Below, piece by piece: positions 12,615 through 14,614 of a stretch of DNA of 14,614 bases. The stretch's first letter is position 1. Each line of letters opens with the position of its first letter. The notes under the pieces are model-generated. The model did not search any database and had not been told where the DNA came from. It worked only from the letters and a program-made list of their open reading frames with translations. A program made the position numbers and the translations under genes. Source of the DNA: Nitrospina sp. (GTDB lineage: Bacteria > Nitrospinota > Nitrospinia > Nitrospinales > Nitrospinaceae); assembly GCA_004357365.1 (NCBI GenBank), contig SMVT01000103.1:1-14614 (forward strand), read 5' to 3'.

Positions 12615-14060
12615 TCAGGCGGCGCCGGATTGGCTCAATTCGGCTTTCAGGCCCAGAAAATCGAGCGCTGCTGCGGCGTTTTCGGTGCCGTTTTTCACGC
12701 AATCGGGTATTCCGATTCCCTTGTAGGCCGACCCCGCCAGGTAAAGTCCTTTGAAATCAACCAGATCCTTCTCGATCTCCGACACCAGCCGGGGATGATG
12801 CACCTGGTACTGCACATTGCCCTTTATATAGGGATACACCTCGCAAAACAAGGGTTCCTCCGTAACTCCCATGATTTCGCGCAACTCCTGCCGCACCTGC
12901 TGTTTGATGGTGTCGGCATCCTGCTCGGCCAGGGCTTCGTTCACCGCGCCACCGACAAAGGCGCGGAGCAGAATGCGGTCGTCCGGCGCGCGGCCGGGAA
13001 ACTTCGACGACACCCAGGTGCAGGCGGTGATCTTCCGGTTTTCGACGTGCGGCACCACGAAGCCGAATCCCCGCAAAGGATGCGCGAACCGGTTGCGGTC
13101 GAATCCCAATACCACCGCCGCAGTGGAAACGTAGGGAATCTGATCGAGCCGGGCGGCGATACTGGGCGCCCAGCCTTCCAACAAACGCGCCGCCAGGTTG
13201 GCCGGGGTGGACAGGATCACCGCGTCCGCCTCCAGCTCCTCGCCCGATTTCAAACACACCTGCCAGCCGTTGCCCTGCTTCCGGAAGGACTCCACCGGCG
13301 CGTTGTTGCGGAACTGGATGTCGAGCGACTGGGCGATCAGGGTGTCGACGATCTCGCTCAATCCGTTTTTCATCGTCAGGAAAAACGAGAACGGTTTGTC
13401 GCCTTTCCTGGTTGGGGGAGCGGTGGCGCGTTTCCGTTTCTGGGCCAGCATCCCGAGAAGAAGAGAGCGGTATTTTTTTTCCACCTGCTGGAACATGGGA
13501 AACGTCGCGCCCAGGCTCATGGTTTCCGGGTCGCTGGCGTAGATGCCGGACATCAAGGGTTGCGCCATGCGCTCCAGCGCCTCGGTGCCCAGCCGGCGCC
13601 TGACGAACGAGGCCATGCTCTCGTCCGAATTGCCGCGCCGCCGGGGGAGAAACAGATCCATCCCCATGCGAATCTTGCCCGGCCAGCTGAACAGCCGCGT
13701 GGTGATGAACGGCATGAACTTCGTCGGCACCATCAGGCTCAGTCCGTCCGGGATGGTGACCATTTGGTTGTTGAGGTACACGAAGGTCTGCGGGTGATCG
13801 GTTTGGGTGCCCAGCAGGTGATCGCCGAGGCCGAGCTTTTGGCACAGCTCGACGGCCCAGGGCTTCTGCGAGATAAACGAGTCCGGCCCGCGCTCGATGA
13901 TGAATCCGTCCCGGCGGAGGGTGTGGATCTTGCCGCCGAAGCGGTCGGAGCCCTCAAGCAGGATGCAGGAGACCGGGGCGTTGTTCCTGATTTCCTCCTG
14001 GATGCGGTAAGCCGCCGCCAGGCCGGCGATGCCCCCGCCGATGATAATGACCTTTTTCAT
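12615..14060 (-). CDS. hemG: protoporphyrinogen oxidase (oxygen-dependent, HemY type)
   Basis: A 481-aa FAD enzyme that oxidises protoporphyrinogen IX to protoporphyrin IX, the step before ferrochelatase in haem synthesis. The N-terminus has the dinucleotide fold GGGIAGLAAA (8-17), the ribose-binding Glu36 and GGKI (42-45). The C-terminus has the second FAD signature GLYLAGSAYKGIGIPDCVKNG-type segment at 438-458. Length and layout match the HemY/PPOX family (gene also called hemY); it is unrelated to the flavodoxin-like HemG of E. coli. ATG 14060 is the natural start, directly before MKKVIIIGGG. No ribosome-binding site precedes it; a promoter ending at 14067 implies a leaderless mRNA. It heads the minus-strand run with FIST, Nfu_N and a tiny membrane protein. 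Confidence 0.95.
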   Translation of the reverse strand: MKKVIIIGGGIAGLAAAYRIQEEIRNNAPVSCILLEGSDRFGGKIHTLRRDGFIIERGPDSFISQKPWAVELCQKLGLGDHLLGTQTDHPQTFVYLNNQMVTIPDGLSLMVPTKFMPFITTRLFSWPGKIRMGMDLFLPRRRGNSDESMASFVRRRLGTEALERMAQPLMSGIYASDPETMSLGATFPMFQQVEKKYRSLLLGMLAQKRKRATAPPTRKGDKPFSFFLTMKNGLSEIVDTLIAQSLDIQFRNNAPVESFRKQGNGWQVCLKSGEELEADAVILSTPANLAARLLEGWAPSIAARLDQIPYVSTAAVVLGFDRNRFAHPLRGFGFVVPHVENRKITACTWVSSKFPGRAPDDRILLRAFVGGAVNEALAEQDADTIKQQVRQELREIMGVTEEPLFCEVYPYIKGNVQYQVHHPRLVSEIEKDLVDFKGLYLAGSAYKGIGIPDCVKNGTENAAAALDFLGLKAELSQSGAA

Positions 14061-14066
14061 GCGGCT

Positions 14067-14095
14067 ATTATGACAGGTTTAAAAGTCGGTATCAA
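14067..14095 (-). promoter_or_regulatory. promoter of the hemG operon (predicted leaderless)
   Basis: TTGATA (14095-14090), a 17-bp spacer and CATAAT (14072-14067). The -10 ends six bases before the ATG, so transcription should start at or next to the start codon. Confidence 0.6.
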
Positions 14096-14113
14096 ACTGG
14101 CGTAGCGCCAGGG

Positions 14114-14340
14114 CTATTTTCTCCTTCGGAGAAGGGGGAGCTTTTATCCCCCCTTGTAAACGCGCTTGTAAAGGGGGTTAGGGGGATTCCTCCTCTTGCC
14201 TTTTCTTAAAGAGCTTGCCGAAGGGAACACAGATGGACACGGATAATTGAGTCCCTCCCCTCCTTGTAAAGGGGGCCGGGGGGATTCTTTTCTTAAACCT
14301 CTTCCCATGAGGAAAGAGGGCCGGGTGAGGGGGGATTTGG
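14114..14340. repeat. cluster of dispersed C-run/G-run repeats
   Basis: The spacer between hemG and tRNA-Thr holds at least three related units: CTCCTTCGGAGAAGGGGGAG (14121-14140), a CCCCCCTTGT...TTGTAAAGGGGGTTAGGGGGATT unit (about 14150-14188) and TCCTTGTAAAGGGGG with CCGGGGGGATT (about 14260-14286), then CTCTTCCCATGAGGAAAGAGG (14300-14320). Between them AACACAGATGGACACGGATAA (14226-14246) is another widespread intergenic phrase. They match the style of the repeat at 2508-2540. No gene is seen. Confidence 0.65.
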
Positions 14341-14359
14341 ATGGGTTATAATAGGACCA

Positions 14360-14389
14360 TTGATTTCTGGATCAAAAACTTGTTAAATA
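14360..14389 (+). promoter_or_regulatory. possible promoter of tRNA-Thr
   Basis: TTGATT (14360-14365), an 18-bp spacer and TAAATA (14384-14389) stand 19 bp before the tRNA. A TATAAT at 14347-14352 is an alternative but lacks a -35 partner. Both are weak. Confidence 0.3.
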
Positions 14390-14408
14390 CTCCGTTTCCA
14401 ACCGATAT

Positions 14409-14484
<76 letters not shown>

Positions 14485-14542
14485 TTAAATACAATGGCTT
14501 GAACCAAAACGGTGTAGGCAATTTTTATTTTTATGTGATTTT

Positions 14543-14579
14543 GTCCCACTATAGTCCCACCTTTCCGCAAGTATCCCAC
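14543..14579. repeat. short direct repeats beyond tRNA-Thr
   Basis: GTCCCAC at 14543-14549 and 14554-14560 (11-bp period) and ATCCCAC at 14573-14579. They lie 60-95 bp beyond the CCA end, mirroring the 11-bp repeats beyond tRNA-Leu, and could be integrase arm sites of an element to the right of the window. No coding start can be supported in the last 130 bp. Confidence 0.4.
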
Positions 14580-14614
14580 AGTATTTTTTGGTCGGAGATA
14601 ACGGATTCACGGCC

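Noticed and set aside
12609..14105. 498-aa frame on the plus strand opposite hemG, and a 362-aa minus-strand frame inside hemG
   Set aside because: Both are shadows of the clear FAD oxidase gene in G+C-rich DNA; their translations are rich in Arg, Gly, His and Pro and show no motif.

Overview
The window looks like a piece of chromosome from a Gram-negative, cytochrome-rich respiratory bacterium. I would guess a Nitrospinota/Nitrospirota-type nitrite oxidiser. The best pointer is a secreted protein that joins two c-type haem domains to a haem-b domain of the ethylbenzene dehydrogenase/NXR gamma-subunit type. An O2-type protoporphyrinogen oxidase and several secreted haem proteins agree with this. 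The taxonomic guess is inference; no marker gene settles it.

Layout. (1) 1-370 is a broken edge: a scrap of pyruvate kinase (minus strand) butts against the C-terminal third of a tyrosine recombinase (plus strand). An 11-bp tandem repeat and tRNA-Leu(UAA), whose 3' end faces the recombinase, follow. (2) 554-2478: a repeat-filled spacer, then a two-domain Nfu-type Fe-S scaffold protein and an unrecognised 279-aa protein. (3) 2479-4320: dispersed hairpin repeats, a leucine-rich-repeat protein on the minus strand, and a solitary nuoB with its own promoter and strong terminator. (4) 7918 down to 4293 (minus): a three-gene operon encoding a secreted DUF1566 protein, the dihaem-c/haem-b cytochrome, and a secreted monohaem protein that also carries a gluzincin-like HExxH...E motif. 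Its promoter overlaps, back to back, the promoter of a plus-strand metallo-beta-lactamase-fold hydrolase (8016-8768). (5) 8769-10800: sparse sequence with two small membrane proteins, a large perfect hairpin, a candidate small RNA with its own promoter and terminator, and another terminator. (6) 14060 down to 10810 (minus): a probable operon of protoporphyrinogen oxidase (predicted leaderless mRNA), a FIST-domain sensor protein, a stand-alone Nfu N-terminal-domain protein and a tiny membrane protein. (7) 14061-14614: G/C-rich repeats, tRNA-Thr(CGU), and another set of short repeats beyond its CCA end, as expected at a second integration hot spot.

The genes share a theme of redox cofactors: Fe-S assembly (two Nfu-type proteins), haem synthesis, a complex I Fe-S subunit and secreted c/b-type cytochromes. 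The most unusual item is the cytochrome operon. It has a gamma-type haem subunit without catalytic partners nearby, a His/Met-rich linker, and a translationally coupled haem-plus-metallopeptidase-like partner. Most long antisense ORFs in this G+C-rich window are shadows and have been left out.
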